Source: Primulina eburnea
Taxonomy: Eukaryota > Streptophyta > Magnoliopsida > Lamiales > Gesneriaceae
Assembly (NCBI RefSeq): GCF_022965805.1
Contig: NC_133103.1
Coordinates: 28,448,329-28,512,328 of the forward strand
DNA: 64,000 nucleotides
Direction of reading: 5' to 3'
In this document: one piece after another, positions 34,291-47,055 of the stretch
How positions within the stretch are numbered: position 1 is the first letter of the stretch
How the letters are laid out: each line of letters starts with the position of its first letter
The notes under the pieces: generated by a model
What the model saw: only the letters and a program-made list of their open reading frames with translations
Databases searched by the model: none
What the model was told of the DNA's origin: nothing
Program-made: the position numbers and the translations under genes

Positions 34291-35440
34291 ATGGCACACA
34301 AAAGATCTAAGGTAACTCATGGTGCTTCTAGTTCTCGGTCCACTCCATCTATGTTGGTGAATGAAAAAGCTAGGGAGAGATTTGAACATGCTAGACTACA
34401 TAGGAAACCAATCCCTGAACGTGGATTTAGCTCGTTTATTATCGATCAGTTTTCGGAGTCCCAAGTAGAAAGAAGAGGGTGGAATAACTTTGTAGCACAA
34501 CCGAATGCAGCAGTGGTTCCGGTTGTGCGTGAATTTTATGCCAATGCTCCGGAGGGGAATGAGTATAAGGCATTTGTGAGGGGACATCTAGTCCCGTATG
34601 ATTCCAAGACGATCAATGAAATGTTGGGTTTACCTTCGGTGGACGGTTCGGTGTTTCAGGCGTGGGTGCTTAACCCGGATTATGATTTGATCATTCGCAC
34701 ACTCTGTTATCCGGGCACCACGTGGAAACAACCGGGGACTTATACGATCTTTCTTGAAAAATTTTTGAAAGTGGAGGAGGCATTGTGGTATGCATTCTTG
34801 TCTAAGAGATTGATGCCGGTCGGTCATACGAGTGATGTGCAGCGTGAGCGGGCGGTTGTTCTTTATGCCATCTGTACTGGGATGGTGATTGATGTGGGCA
34901 AGCTCATTTTCGGACAGCTTAACATGTGTATTAATAGCAGCAATTTGGCTTTTTACTTCCCTGACGATAGTGACTGAGCTGTGTGCTCGAGCGGGGGTGA
35001 TATTTGCAGATGATGATGAGTGGTTACCGCCGATGAGAGCCATTGATGAGGCTCTTTATAAATCCAAGAGGGAGAAAAGACAGGCTGAGCTGTCCGAGGA
35101 GGTATTTTTCGATTATGGTAGAGCAGCTCAACCACCTCCGGCCTTAGGACATGCACCACCACCTCCGCAGCCACACCGTCGTGCCATGCGAGATCGCGTC
35201 GACGAATTGGGCGCTTGGGCCACTTATCAGACTCAGTACCAGGCCGTTAATCAGGCTCACATTCAGAACATCGAATACTTGGTGCAGGGGATCTCAACTC
35301 ATTTGGGCATCGACACTTCCGGACGGCCACCTACACCCGCATACCCGCCACCCTTCCATTTTCAGTACAATTATCCTATGCCCCCAGCAGCTGAAGAGGG
35401 AGTTCCACCGCCAGAGAATGAGGAGGAGGATGATTTCTGA
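34291..35440 (+). pseudogene. Athila ORF2 (plant transposon protein, env-position), one frameshift
   Basis: Starts MAHKRSKVTHGASSS, chosen because element A's ORF2 starts with a similar basic/Ser-rich leader; six more in-frame residues lie upstream at 34273. The first frame runs to 34977. The second, from about 34889 to 35440, holds ELCARAGVIF and a Pro-rich acidic C-terminus ending EEEDDF. The conserved central domain (VVREFYANAP, NEMLGLPSVD, RTLCYPGTTWK) matches the family I recall as putative plant transposon protein. No signal peptide or convincing membrane segment is seen, so an envelope function is not supported. One frameshift lies near 34890-34975. Function unknown. Confidence 0.78.
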
Positions 35441-35538
35441 TCAGGGGAGTTTACTGTTTCCCCTTTCTTTTTATTTTGCACATTCTGTCTTTGCATTTAC
35501 ATTCATGAGTTTTTATGTTTTTAGTGTTTGTTTCGTTC

Positions 35539-35578
35539 TGTGCAATGAGGGCATTGCACAACTCTAGTATGAGGGGGG
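35539..35578 (+). promoter_or_regulatory. Hairpin plus G-run after ORF2 (element D)
   Basis: TGTGCAATG and CATTGCACA form a perfect 9-bp stem around an AGGG loop (35539-35560), followed by GAGGGGGG (35571-35578). Element A has the matching hairpin and G-run at the same relative place. Confidence 0.65.
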
Positions 35579-36794
35579 TAGATTGTTATGTTTGCTTAGT
35601 TAATTGGTTTTAAGTTCGTTGCATTTCTTTTGTTTGGTGGAGTTTATATTACTTTGGTGGTGTCAAGTTTCAGTTATGAGAGTTTATTTGGTGTTGTTAG
35701 TATTGCTTGTTTTGAGTTGGTTGTTTTTAGTCCGTTATAGTATTGCATGTTTGGTGTCGTTTATGGTGAGAAGACATAGTTTATGAGCCAATGATGATGT
35801 TGAATTGATAGTATACAAAAGTATTGATTGGGTCACTTCATGAATGGTACTCTTGATTGTTAAAGCATGAATTTTGGTACAAAGTTTGAACTTTTTGAGC
35901 ACATATGTGTGGGGACTAGAATTTTGTAGGAATAATGGTGAAATTTGAAGGTTGTGTGTGGTTAACTTGAAAGGCATCATTTATGAGTTGATTTAGCATG
36001 TAAACCCGTGAAAATAAGTCACTAATTGGGACCTTGAATGAGAACATTTGATTTGCCTTGAACTTTACATTTACCCCCTTTTCAATGCACTGAATTAAAA
36101 TATCATACCCCTAACCAGCTGTAATACAAAGTTATATATTCTTAGCCTAGGGAGTACATATGTGAAAATTGTGCATCTTTAAAAAAAAAGAAAAAAAAAA
36201 AAAAAAAAACAAGGGAGATGTAAGGTGAGGGGGAGCCGAAATAAAAGGAATGAAATTCTATTCCTAGGCTAAAAGTTGGAGATGTAAGGAGACGAGGAAA
36301 GTCAGACGAAAAGTCTTGACGATTGCACAATGAAAATGATCGGTGTACTCCCAACTTTTAGCCACTTGAGCTTATTTTCATTCTTTTCGACACCCTTATC
36401 TGCACTTAAGAATTGAATAAAGTTCAATTTATGGTTAGTGATAAATGGACACGGGGGTGCATGCTAGTGAGACTTGTATTGAAGTGTTAATTGAGTGACT
36501 CGCATGATTTGATGATTGATCTATTTGAAGTACGAATGACTAGACCCATCATGACACACACACGTTCAAATTAGTGTCAAGATTTATGTGTAGATGAGAG
36601 TGAGTATTCGTTTGTGATTTGACTTGATTATGATTTGTATGTGGGAAAGTTCACTGAGGCATGAGCATAAAAGTTGTTAACTCACCATTGACATTTACTT
36701 GTGTTGGTTATTTCTTGTTTGAGTATTTTGTGTTTGTTGCGTTTGTTTAGAATCTCGTGCTTTAACCTATTTTGCTCGAGGGCGAGCAAAAGGT

Positions 36795-36808
36795 TAGTAT
36801 GAGGGGGT
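36795..36808 (+). promoter_or_regulatory. Polypurine tract of element D
   Basis: GTATGAGGGGGT abuts the TGATAGG start of the 3' LTR, the expected site of plus-strand DNA priming. Confidence 0.75.
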
Positions 36809-38217
36809 TGATAGGACTCGTTTTTACGTGTTTTTAGTGTTGGTTTTGAGTCGCATTCATGCATCATATTAGTTTGTTTTAGTTTAATTTTGCATTTTTT
36901 AGCATTATTTAGCATGTGATTGATCTCGTGTATTTTGTGGTTATTTTGTAGGAATTGAACCAAAAAGTGGGAGAAAATTTGTGAAAATATCGAAGAGGAT
37001 TCGCTAGGGCGGTCAAAAGTGACCGCCCCAGCGAGCATTTTGGTCTGGCCGAGGATTTTATGCGCAAGTGTCTCGCTAGGGCGGTCAAAAGTGACCGCCC
37101 CAACGAAATCAGGGACATGCTCGAGGAAGTTTATGCGAGGACCTCTCGCTAGGGCGGTCAAAAATATACCGCCCTAGCGAGAAGCGAGATTCGGGAAGAT
37201 TTGTTTCCAACTTTTTATGGACTCTATCCTACACCAAAACCTAATACACGAGATCAGCCTCCTTTTTGAGAGACTTTATTATATTTTTCATCACTTTTCT
37301 TGGAGGGGAGGCTAGAGAAAGGAGATTTCGAAGACCTCGAGATTTCCACGCGTCGTGGCCGTCATCCATCGTCATCTTTAGTATTTTCATTATTCAGTAT
37401 TTTATTTCTTACATTAATTGTTGGTTTTTATCATGAATTTCAGTAGCTAAACTCTAGATTTGTTGGGATTTGAGGGGATCCTACCCCGTACTCGGTGTTT
37501 AACATTATTTCTCGACGTTTTTATTAGTGATTTGTTTATGCTATTGTTCTTTCTTGGTTCAATCGAAGCCTAGCTAACTTCCTTTGATTATTTCATGTTG
37601 TTGATGATTTCGATAGAACAATCAACAATAGGATCAAATAGTATAAACCACGGATTTACAATTTTAGTAGATATACGGAATTGGATACGTGTCGATAGTG
37701 ATAGTTCACCCGGATGAAAGCTAGTGGATTCCATAGAATGTAATGCAATCTTGAACTGTTAAATAATTGAGGACACTTGAGTACTGCATGTTTATGATTA
37801 GTATTAATATAGCTCGACAGAGTATATTAATTAGTCTAGGGAATTCCGTCGAATGCACGAGTAAAAGTCGAGTGTAATTATTTAAACACGAGTGGTAGGT
37901 GAACTGCTAATTCCCAACAAATTCATTTCTCAATTGATTTAATCCAAATTAATCATTGCTTTCTTGAATACGTTTTCTTTGCATTTTAATTATTTTAGTT
38001 GTTTAATTTACATTAGTTTAATCATCAACTCATTTTATCGTTGCTAAAGAAATTTTACTTGAAAATAAAAATAGTGTAACGCAGTCCTTGTGGAACGATA
38101 CTCGTATTCACTTACGTTTATTATAACTTGACTATCGTGCACTTGCGATATTTAAATCGAGCTTTCATTTATAAAATAAATTTTGGGACTATTCACTGTG
38201 CCAGTTTTGCTCGATCA
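36809..38217 (+). repeat. 3' LTR of Athila element D
   Basis: It is 1409 bp, nearly identical to 26709-28117, with about 14 differences, most in the first 400 bases. It ends GCTCGATCA before the AATAA duplication. Confidence 0.95.
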
Positions 38218-40885
38218 AATAACAACAACAAACAAGCGAAAACAAGATACTCTAAATTCGGCACAATTATGGCATGCTCGATTAGGACATATTTCCCTAA
38301 GAAGGATGAACAAGTTAGTGGGGGTAGGCATGTTTGATATGTCTGATATTAATGCTCTCACGACTTGTGAATCCTGTCTAAAAGGAAAGATGACCAAGAT
38401 TCCCTTTAAGGGCCATGTGGAGCGAGCCAAAGGGTTATTGGATTTGATCCATACCGATGTGTGCGGTCCGCTTAGCATCACCACTAAGCATGGACATGTC
38501 CTACTTCATCACCTTTACCGATGACTTTTCGAGGTATGGGTATGTGTATTTGATGAAATACAAGTCTGAAGCCTTTGGAAGGTTCAAAGAATTCAGAAGT
38601 GAAGTAGAGAAGCAATTGGGACGAAGCATCAAGACACTTCGATCGGATCGAGGTGGTGAGTACTTGAGTGCCGAGTTCCAAGAGTATCTTAAGGAGAATG
38701 AGATTCTCTCTCAGTGGACTCCGCCCGCTACACCGCAGTTGAATGGTGTTTCGGAGCGTCGTAACCAGACTTTGATGGACATGGTTCGGTCTATGATGGG
38801 GTTCACGGAGTTGCCGCCATCCTTTTGGGGATATGCGCTTGAGACAGCGGCACTGTTGTTGAACAATGTCCATTCAAAGGAAGTTGACAAAACTCCATAT
38901 GAGATATGGATGGGTAAGCCTCCCAAGTATTCTTATCTTAGAATATGGGAGTACCCTGCTTATGTGAAGCAGGCAGTGGGAGATAGATTGGATAGTCGAT
39001 CCATTTTATGCTACTTTGTGGGATATCCAAGGAATTCCGTTGGATATTATTTCTATCATCTCCAAGAAACAAAGGTGTTTGTTACCTTTTTGGAAAGGGA
39101 ATTTCTATTGGATAGAAAAGGCGAGATGATAGAACTCGAAGAGGTTCGAGAGACACCCACAGTTGTAGAACCCACACCCAATGAGCCAAGTGAGGAGATA
39201 CAAGCTCCTAGAAGATCCGAGAGAGTCTCGAGACCACCTATGAGGTATGGTCTGCTTCTTGAAGAGGGCCATGATGAGCCTAACCTTGGATGTGATCCAA
39301 GGACCTTCAAGGAAGCGTTATCTGATGCCGATTCATCCAAGTTGCTTGAAGCAATGGAATCTGAGATGAATTCCATGCATTTAAACCAAGTGTGGAATCT
39401 CGTGGATCCACCTGAGGGAATTGTTCCCATAGGGTGTAAATGGATTTACAAGAGGAAACTTGGGGCGGATGGGAAGGTATTGACCTTCAAGGCGCGATTG
39501 GTGGCAAAAGGATATACTCAAAGACAAGGAGTTGACTTTGAGGAAACCTTTTCTCCAGTTGCAATGTTCAAGTCCATAAGGATTTTGCTAGCCATAGCTG
39601 CATGGTATGACTATGAGATATGGCAGATGGATGTTAAGACAGCCTTTCTTAATAGGGATATTAAGGAAGAAATTTACATGTCTCAACCCGAAGGGTTTAA
39701 ATCTATCAGAAGTGAGCATATGGTATGCAAACTTCAAAGATCTATTTATAGTCTAAAGCAGACATCTAGGAGTTGGAACCTCAGATTCGACAGTACAATC
39801 AAAGAGTTTGGTTTTGCTAAGAATCCTGAGGAACCCTGTGTGTATAAGAAGGTCAGTGGGAGTGCTGTGACATTCCTGGTGTTGTATGTTGATGACATTC
39901 TACTCATTGGGAATGATGTAGGAATGTTGCAATCAACTAAGATATGGTTAGCGAGTAAGTTCTCGATGCAGGACTTGGGTGAAGCATCTTTCGTATTGGG
40001 AATACAGATCTATAAAGATAGATCAAAAAGATTGCTTGGTCTCACCCAGTCCACATACATTGATACCATCGTGAAGCGGTTCTCGATGGATAAGTCCAAG
40101 AGAGGACATCTACCAATGTGTCATGGTGTGTCCCTATCAAAGTCGATGTCTCCCATGACTGATGTAGAGATAGTGGCGATGACACGCATTCCGTATGCTT
40201 CGGCAATTGGTAGTATCATGTATGGGATGATATCTACACGTCCTGACGTGGAATTTACACTAAGTGTAGTGAGTAGATATCAATCCAACCCTGGTCTTCC
40301 ACATTGGAAAGCTGTGAAAGACATCCTCAAGTATTTGAGAAGGACCCATAAGTTGTTCTTGATCTATGGGGGTGGAGAACTGAAATTGAAGGCTATACCG
40401 ACTCTAGCTTCCAAAGCGACTTTGATGACTCGAAGTCAACCTCTGGATTCATATTCATGCTCAATGGTGCTGCTGTCTCTTGGAAGAGTTCCAAGCAAGA
40501 CAGTAATGCGGATTCCACCACTGAGGCAGAATATATTGCTGCATCGGCTGCAGCAAAGGAGGCTGTTTGGATTAGGAATTTCGTCCAAGAGTTGGGCGTC
40601 ATTCCTAATGGAGTTGCTCCTATCCCGGTGATGTGTGACAACACGGGAGCCATAGCTCAGGTCGAAGGAGCCAAGGTCTCATCAGAAGTCCAAACATATA
40701 GTGAGAAAGTACCACATCCTCCGAGAGATCGTGGAAAGAGGAGATGTCACGATTGACAAAGTCGGCTCCGTAGATAATGTTGCTGATCTGCTAACTAAGC
40801 CTTTACCTGGACCATTATTCGAGAAGCATCGCGAATCGATGGGTTTAAATCATATGGGTAGTTGGCTCTAGTGGAAGTGGGAGAT
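38218..40885 (+). pseudogene. Integrase, RT and RNase H of copia C, two frameshifts
   Basis: Homology resumes directly after D with the pre-integrase zinc domain (LWHARLGHISLRRMNKL, CESCLKGKM). Integrase follows with Asp in IHTDVCGPLS, Asp in LRSDRGGEYL and Glu in NGVSERRNQTL. A frameshift near 38490 joins the frame 38457-40631. RT has VGCKWIYKRK-type sequence, QMDVKTAFLN and the catalytic YVDD (39885-39896). RNase H begins near 40380, where a second frameshift occurs; the rest ([33 protein letters not shown]) is in 40457-40756, with further breaks to about 40870. The polypurine tract GTGGAAGTGGGAG (40871-40883) precedes the LTR. Apart from these breaks it is well preserved. Confidence 0.88.
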
Positions 40886-42940
40886 TGTTAGAGTAGGTGC
40901 ACGTCGAGCCAAGTGTTGGCCGAGTGTTCACAAAGAAACTCTATGTATAAACGATCTTTATTTTAATAATATTTGAATTTATTATTTTGGCACTTCTTTA
41001 TCTGTATACCCATGCTAGTTGCATAGTTAAAGCCCTTGAATATACAAATAGTAGAAAGAATATGAGATGCTCATATGATGAGTGTCATGAAACTCATATT
41101 TTTAAAACTGTATATTCTAAACGGTTCCTAGTCAATTCAACGGCCACTAAGAAGGATGTAGGCCGCTAGAGCTCGAGACTTGTATCTACGATGTGAGTAC
41201 CATGTTTCATTGGTAGGGGCATTGTGATGTCCGAGCATGCAGATAGGTGCTCCTGGTAGAGTGCACTGAACAACCCTCCATAAAAGGACTTTCCAAGTGG
41301 TTCTCACTTATCGAGTGGAAACGTCCTAGTTTATGGTTGTACACCATTAGTCCTTATGACCCGGGACAACATTGAGACTCTATGTGCTAGAATTAGACTT
41401 TGACTTGTTTACTGACTCTCATGGGTCATCAGGTGGCAAGGTTGGGTGTTTTGTCGAAACATATAGGAGTCGATGCATTGTAGTCGGGGATTCACCGCTT
41501 ACCTTCGGGTAAGGATATCCTATGTGTTCTCATGAGTATGTAGGTTGAAATCTCTGATCAAAGTATGGTGGTAATTATGAAAGGGGTTTCATAGATTACA
41601 CCATCGATGCAACTACAACATGACACATAGTATCGATTCATTGACAACTCTCGATAAACCAATGGTTGTCGAATCGATCGGGATATATGAGTTGAAGAGA
41701 CCGTACTGTACGCTAACCATAATTGAATGGTTCTTGCAGGCACTATCATTTGATACCTAGGGAATCATGTAAGCGATGCTGCTAGGGGTTTAACATGATT
41801 GGTTGGGTACCATCAGACTTGAGTTCTGACGTTTTTATTATCAAGGAGTTGATAAATAAGAATGGAGCAATTGGGTATGCTCATATAAGAACATGTTTAG
41901 TCCGAATCACATGGAGATGTGAACCCACGACTAGTTGTATCAGTGAACCATTGAGGGCCACACAAGTACTTGCTTTCTAGATCTCGTTGAGAAGTAAAAT
42001 AGTTCAATGTGTTGAACGACTTATAAATGAGTTTATAAGTGTAAGGAAAAATAGAAGTATGACTTCTATGAGAGAGAAATGTACTTTTAATTTATGAATG
42101 TGTTCCTAAATTAGAAGTTGGCCAAATAAATAATGTATTTGAAAAATTGTGATTTTCATAAACATTATTGTGGACTAAATTAAATTAATTCAAGCGTTGA
42201 ATTAATTAAACACTAGTGGACCTAGTAGAGTCCAAATAATTAAATTAATTCAAGTATTGAATTAATTAAATCATATTGAGTCTTGTAGAGCTCAATTTAA
42301 ATTAATTATTTAACTAGTGGGACTTGGGTAAATTCAAGTAATGTCTAATTAGTCTCAAATATGTTTGAGATAATTAAATTTAGTCCATGATTTTTAATTT
42401 GTTAAAAACCATATAATATATGCATGCATGAGATGTGAAAGGTTGGGAGACAACCTATTCTATTTTCAAGACATGGCATACAACTTTTGTTGGTACCTTT
42501 TTGCAAGTCCAAGACAAGTCTCCATCCCCTTCATTCTATGCACCATGGCCGAAATATTGAGCCTATTCTCTCCAAGTTTTTTCTCTCTTTTCTTCTTCAA
42601 GTGTTGAGGAAGAAATATTCTTCTCCTTGAAAAATCCTCTTAATTTTCTAGTGCAAATTAAGAGGGGATTAACTAAAGCAAGTGGTGGGCCTAATTTTTG
42701 AAGTAAGAAGGAAGCTTGTAGATCTTCTTGTCATTCAAGAGCTTTGTTGTTTAACAACAAAGTTGGAGCCACAATCAATCTTTTAAAGATTGATAGGTAT
42801 ATCTCTCAAACACCCTATGTATGACATGTGTTTGTTTTTGTATTTGCTACACAAAATGTGTGGTGGCCGAAAATTCCATGCAAAATTTCGATTTTTAAAC
42901 TTCCGTTGCGCTTCCGGTCACCGTAACCGATCCCCTTTCA
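40886..42940 (+). repeat. 3' LTR of copia C
   Basis: It begins TGTTAGAGTAGGTGCACG and ends CCCCTTTCA before AATAT (42941-42945). It is 2055 bp, about 3.5% different from the 5' LTR in the part compared, with a 24-bp segment missing from the other copy. Confidence 0.94.
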
Positions 42941-44795
42941 AATATATCTTCAATTTTTTCTATATCTTTTCGATTCCATATTTTTCCAGTATTAATGTAA
43001 TTGATAGAGATTTCATGATTCTCGTCAGTTTGTGGTTCTGACAGAACATTTTCATCATCATGTGTTTCTTCTGGAACATCATTCTCTATTTTGTGATCAT
43101 CATGTGTTTCTTCAGGAACACCATTCTTTATTTTGTGATCATCGTGTTTTTCTATGAATTTTCTTTTTCGAGGATTTTTATCCTTGGAACCTACTGGCAT
43201 TCCACGCTTCAGGCGTTTTATGACATCACGAGTTTCTTCAATTTGTTTCTTCGGAATTTCAATTCGATCAGGGGCATTTGCAGCATGTATATATGATTTA
43301 GTTATCCTTTTTGTGTCTACAAATGTATCTGGTATTTGATTTGCTATTCTTTGCAAGTGCACAATTTGCTGTACATCTTTTTCACATTGTTTTGTTCTTG
43401 GATCCAGATGTAACAATGATGATACATACCATGTAATTTCTTTTTCGGTATGTTTCTGTTCTCCCCCTAACATTGGGAAGATTTACTCATTAAAATGACA
43501 ATCAGCAAAACGTGCTGTGAACATGTCGCCTGTCTGAGGTTCAAGATATCGAATGATTGATGGACTATCATAACCGATATAAATTCCAACATTTCTTTGA
43601 GGTCCCATTTTCTTTCGTTGCGGTGGTGCAATAGGCACATACACCATATATCCAAAAATTCTCAGATGAGAAATGTTGGGTTCTTTACCAAATTCAAGCT
43701 ACAATGGGGAGTATTTATGATATGCACTTGGTCTGATGCGAATTAATGAAGCAACATGTAAAATTGCATGTCTCCATATAGAAATAGGGAGCTTTGTTTT
43801 CATAATCATTGGTCTAGCAATCATTTGCAGACGTTTAATCAATGATTCAGCCATTCTATTCTGTGTATGTACATGAGCAACATGATGCTCAACAATGATT
43901 CCCATAGACATACAATAATCATGGAAAGTTTGGGAAGTAAATTCACCTGCATTATCAAGTCTAATTTTCTTAATTGTATAATCGGTAAAATTGATTCCTC
44001 AATTTTATTATTTGAGCAAGTAATCTTGCAAATACAATATTTTGAGTTGACAATAAATATACATGTGACCATCTGCTGGAGGCATCAATCAATACCATAA
44101 AGTATCTGAATGGTCCACATAGTGGATGGATTGGTCCACAAATATCACCCTGAATACGTTCAAGAAACATTGGTGATTCAGTTCGGATTTTGGCTGGTGA
44201 TGGTCTTATAATAAGTTTTTCAAGAGAACATGCTTTACATTGAAACTTATTATTCTGAAAGATCTTCTGGTCTTTCAGCAGATGACCATGTGTATTTTCT
44301 ATAATTCTTCGCATCATTGTTGAACCAGGATGTCCCAATTGATCATGCCAATTGGTTAATATTGAAGAATTATCAACTACCATGTTTGATTCAATCGGAC
44401 TTATATTTGTATAATGCAATCCAGTAAGAAGCATTGGTAGTTTTTCAATCACATATTTCTTTCCTGATTTATATGTGATAAGACACATATATTTCTCATT
44501 CCCTTTCATTCATTGTTTGAGTATCATACCCATGGGAATATATATCATTAAAACTCCACAAATTTCTTTTCGATTGTGGTGAATATAAAGCATCATTGAT
44601 CAAAAATTTTGTACCGTTAGGTAACAAAAATTGTGCTTTACCACATCCTTTAATCAAGTCTACAGGACCTGATATTGTATTCACCGTTGTTTTTGTTGGT
44701 TTTAGTACCAAGAAATATCTTTTATCTCGGAGGATAGTGTGCGTTGTACCACTATCGGGTATGCAAACTTCAACTTTGCTCATAGTATTTTCCAT
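42941..44795 (-). pseudogene. Protease, integrase and linker of copia B, broken
   Basis: Reading leftwards from 44795: the protease has active site DSGTTH. The pre-integrase domain (WHDQLGHPGSTMM, then CKACSLEKL) is in 44509-43970. Integrase core (QGDICGPIHP, then a segment in another frame with Asp and the MAESLIKRLQMIARPM helix) extends to about 43690. The last block, 43473-42941, is an acidic linker with a repeated EETHDDHKIEN motif, four copies of variable completeness, before RT. It is cut by copia C at 42941. At least four stops or frameshifts are seen. Confidence 0.82.
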
Positions 44796-46048
44796 TTTTG
44801 AACTTCAAAAAAATATGCAATGAAATAAAATTACTGACAATATATATTTAAATATAACACATATCATAATTATACAATAAAACATTATTATATGAATACA
44901 TGAAAAATAAATTATTGTAAATTTATATTCTACTACTATATTGTTCCTTTTCAGAGAAATCATTGAGAAAATCTGCAGTATCAATATTGTTCATTTCTAT
45001 CCCACCAACATATTGATCATTTCCAGAGAAATCATTCATAAAATCACCAGCATCAAAATGAGTTGAATCACTCAAACGGTCACTGCGTTCAGTGAAGTTG
45101 GTCTCCTTTTCTTTCCTCTTTAATGATTCTTTATAAAGTTTACAAAGATGCTCAGGGGCTCGACAAATACGGGACTAATGTCCTGGAGTACCACATCTGA
45201 AACATGAACTTTCATATCTTTTTGAGTGATTCTCATTAACACTTGTATTCTAATGATGCCTTTTCAGTGGATGGTTTGGGACACTCTTTTGAGATGAGTT
45301 ATAAAAAAAACTATCTCTATTGTTTTCAAAACCACGGCCTCGACCACGAACACGGCCAATTCCACGTCCACGACCTCGACCTCGACCAAAATCTTGTCTT
45401 TGAATTTGATTTTGGTTTCGAGGTTTAAATTCATTTTTACTTACAGCATTTACTTCTGGAAATGCTGTTGATCCAGTGGGTCGGGACTGATGATTTCTCA
45501 TTAATAGCTCGTTGTTCTTTTCCGCCACAAGAAGACATGCGATGAGTTCAGAATATCTCGCAAATCCACGTACTCTATATTGTTGCTGTAGAGTAATATT
45601 TGATGCATGAAATGTGGAAAATGTTTTTTCAAGCATTTCCGATTCTGTGACCTCATGTCCACAACATTTTAGCTGCGATATTATTCGATACATCGCTGAA
45701 TTATAATCACTGACTTTCTTAAAATCTTGGAATCTTAACATATTCCATTCATCACGGGCGGTCGGAAGTATAACTTCCCTTATATGTTCAAATCTTTCTT
45801 TCAATCCTTTCCACAAAGCCATGAGATCTTTTTCAATTAAATATTCACATTTGAATCCCTCGTCGAGATGTCGACGCAAAAATATAATAGCCTTTGCCTC
45901 TTCTTGTGATGTTGATATGCCATTTTCTTTTATCGTCTTACTTAGACCCAATGACTCAAAGATGCATTTCTACATCGAGAGTCCATGGCATATAATTTTT
46001 TCCCGTGATGTCGAGCGCAACAAATTCGAGCTTTGTCAAATTTGACAT
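44796..46048 (-). pseudogene. Gag of copia B, broken
   Basis: On the minus strand the ATG at 46048 begins MSNLTKLEFVALDITGKNY, a typical start for this copia gag type. The frame stops after WTLDVEMHL (45956) and homology continues one frame over from 45951 (EEAKAIIFLRRHLDEGF to an Arg/Gly-rich tract at about 45390-45300). Near 45210-45170 lies a zinc knuckle C-x2-C-x4-H-x4-C with a TAG inside it. From 45130 to 44796 only degenerate acidic sequence with a duplicated segment (FSGNDQYVG-like) is seen. Gag would be the particle protein; it is not intact. Confidence 0.8.
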
Positions 46049-46764
46049 GGTGGTACTACAAAAATTACGATGCATTTTATTAGTTAATGAATATTGCAAT
46101 ACAAAGTAATGGATAAACAACAAGTACAAGCATTTGTAAAAATAAAGAAAACACACGAGGAGGATATTCTCCGATAAATAAAAGACTCGTGAGTATGATA
46201 ACCAAAATAATTAAAAATAACCTTGAGAAAGCCATCTTCTTTTTTCTTCGAAAAATTTGATGAAGAATAATTTTTAGAGAAGAAGAGAAAGTTGGAGTGA
46301 TTGAAAGAGTTTGTGAGATCATATTTATAGGGCAAAAACTAGCCTTTTTTTACCGTTTATGACCGTTGGTGTACAAAAAAATAAAGGTATGTATTTGTAT
46401 AATTTTATGTTAATAATATGATGTATATAATGTTAGACATGTTTAAATACTTATGTATATCATATCATATCATATTATAATGATGTGTCATAAGTTATTT
46501 TATTTAAAACCTTATAGGCTTTTATAATTGTCGTATCCCTTACCGGGAGTGTGGAATGTCGTCTTAACATCCTCCCAGGATTTATAACAAGTTTTTGAAA
46601 TTTTTTTATTATTATTATTTCTAATAATAATATTATATTATATATTAAATATATACACAATAAATAAATAACAGTAAAATAAATATTATTACTTTTGTTA
46701 CCTTTTTTTTCTGTTTGGAGGTTGGAAAAATATGGAGGACTTTTAAAACTTCGTGCTGATAACA

Positions 46765-47050
46765 TGTTGTGAAAAAGTAAAAATTTATGGTAAAAAGTAA
46801 AAATCTCAAACTCTCAAAATTTACCAAACTACACACTTTATAATATTTTTCTCTCTACTCAATTGTGATTTTCTTCACAAATGAGAGATCTATTTATAGA
46901 AAATATTTACAAATAATCCAAAAATAAAATACATCATTACCTACATCATCACACACTAATTTTCAATATTTACAACTCATATTTTCAACATTCAAATATT
47001 CAACATTCAAATATTCAATACACACATTTTAAATATTATTTTTCAACAAC
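46765..47050 (-). repeat. 5' LTR of copia B
   Basis: It is 286 bp, matching the left LTR apart from four substitutions and a 17-bp tandem duplication ('attcaaatattcaac' type). On the minus strand it is followed by TTATCAGCACGAAG in the primer-site position, which is not the standard initiator-Met sequence. The ACCAC duplication is at 47051-47055. Confidence 0.92.
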
Positions 47051-47055
47051 CACTT

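Larger units (their letters stand above)
35441..36808 (+). other. 3' noncoding region of element D
   Basis: About 1.4 kb without a supportable gene. It begins with a hairpin and G-run (35539-35578), has an A-rich tract (36180-36210) and ends in the polypurine tract GAGGGGG at 36801-36807 directly before the 3' LTR. Confidence 0.7.
26709..38217 (+). mobile_element. Athila-type Ty3/gypsy retrotransposon D
   Basis: A complete 11.5-kb element with LTRs of 1409 bp each (26709-28117 and 36809-38217) and the perfect duplication AATAA (26704-26708 and 38218-38222). It has a tRNA-Asp type primer site, gag, protease, RT, RNase H, integrase, a palindrome-rich spacer, ORF2, a long 3' noncoding region and a polypurine tract. 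I count roughly 14 differences between LTRs by eye (about 1%), so it is the youngest complete element in the window. Coding breaks are few: one in gag, two between protease and RT, one stop in RT and one frameshift in ORF2. It belongs to the same clade as A but has a different LTR sequence. Confidence 0.95.
22049..42940 (+). mobile_element. Ty1/copia retrotransposon C, carrying nested Athila D
   Basis: LTRs of about 2 kb (22049-24070 and 40886-42940) are flanked by the perfect duplication AATAT (22044-22048 and 42941-42945). It has an initiator-Met-like primer site, a gag-protease frame, then integrase, RT and RNase H (38218-40840), the copia order. Athila D is inserted after the protease (26709-38217). 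LTRs differ by about 3.5% over 390 bases compared by eye. Without D, C would be about 9.4 kb. The lineage within copia (perhaps Tork or TAR-like) is not settled here. Confidence 0.94.

Noticed and set aside
34273..34977. ORF2 of D as a viral-type envelope protein
   Set aside because: It is in the env-like position, but no signal peptide, membrane segment or cleavage-like site is visible in D or A.
36180..36210. Poly(A) tail of a retroposed gene or non-LTR element
   Set aside because: It lies within the 3' noncoding region of Athila D with no target duplication. Purine-rich tracts occur at the same place in element A.
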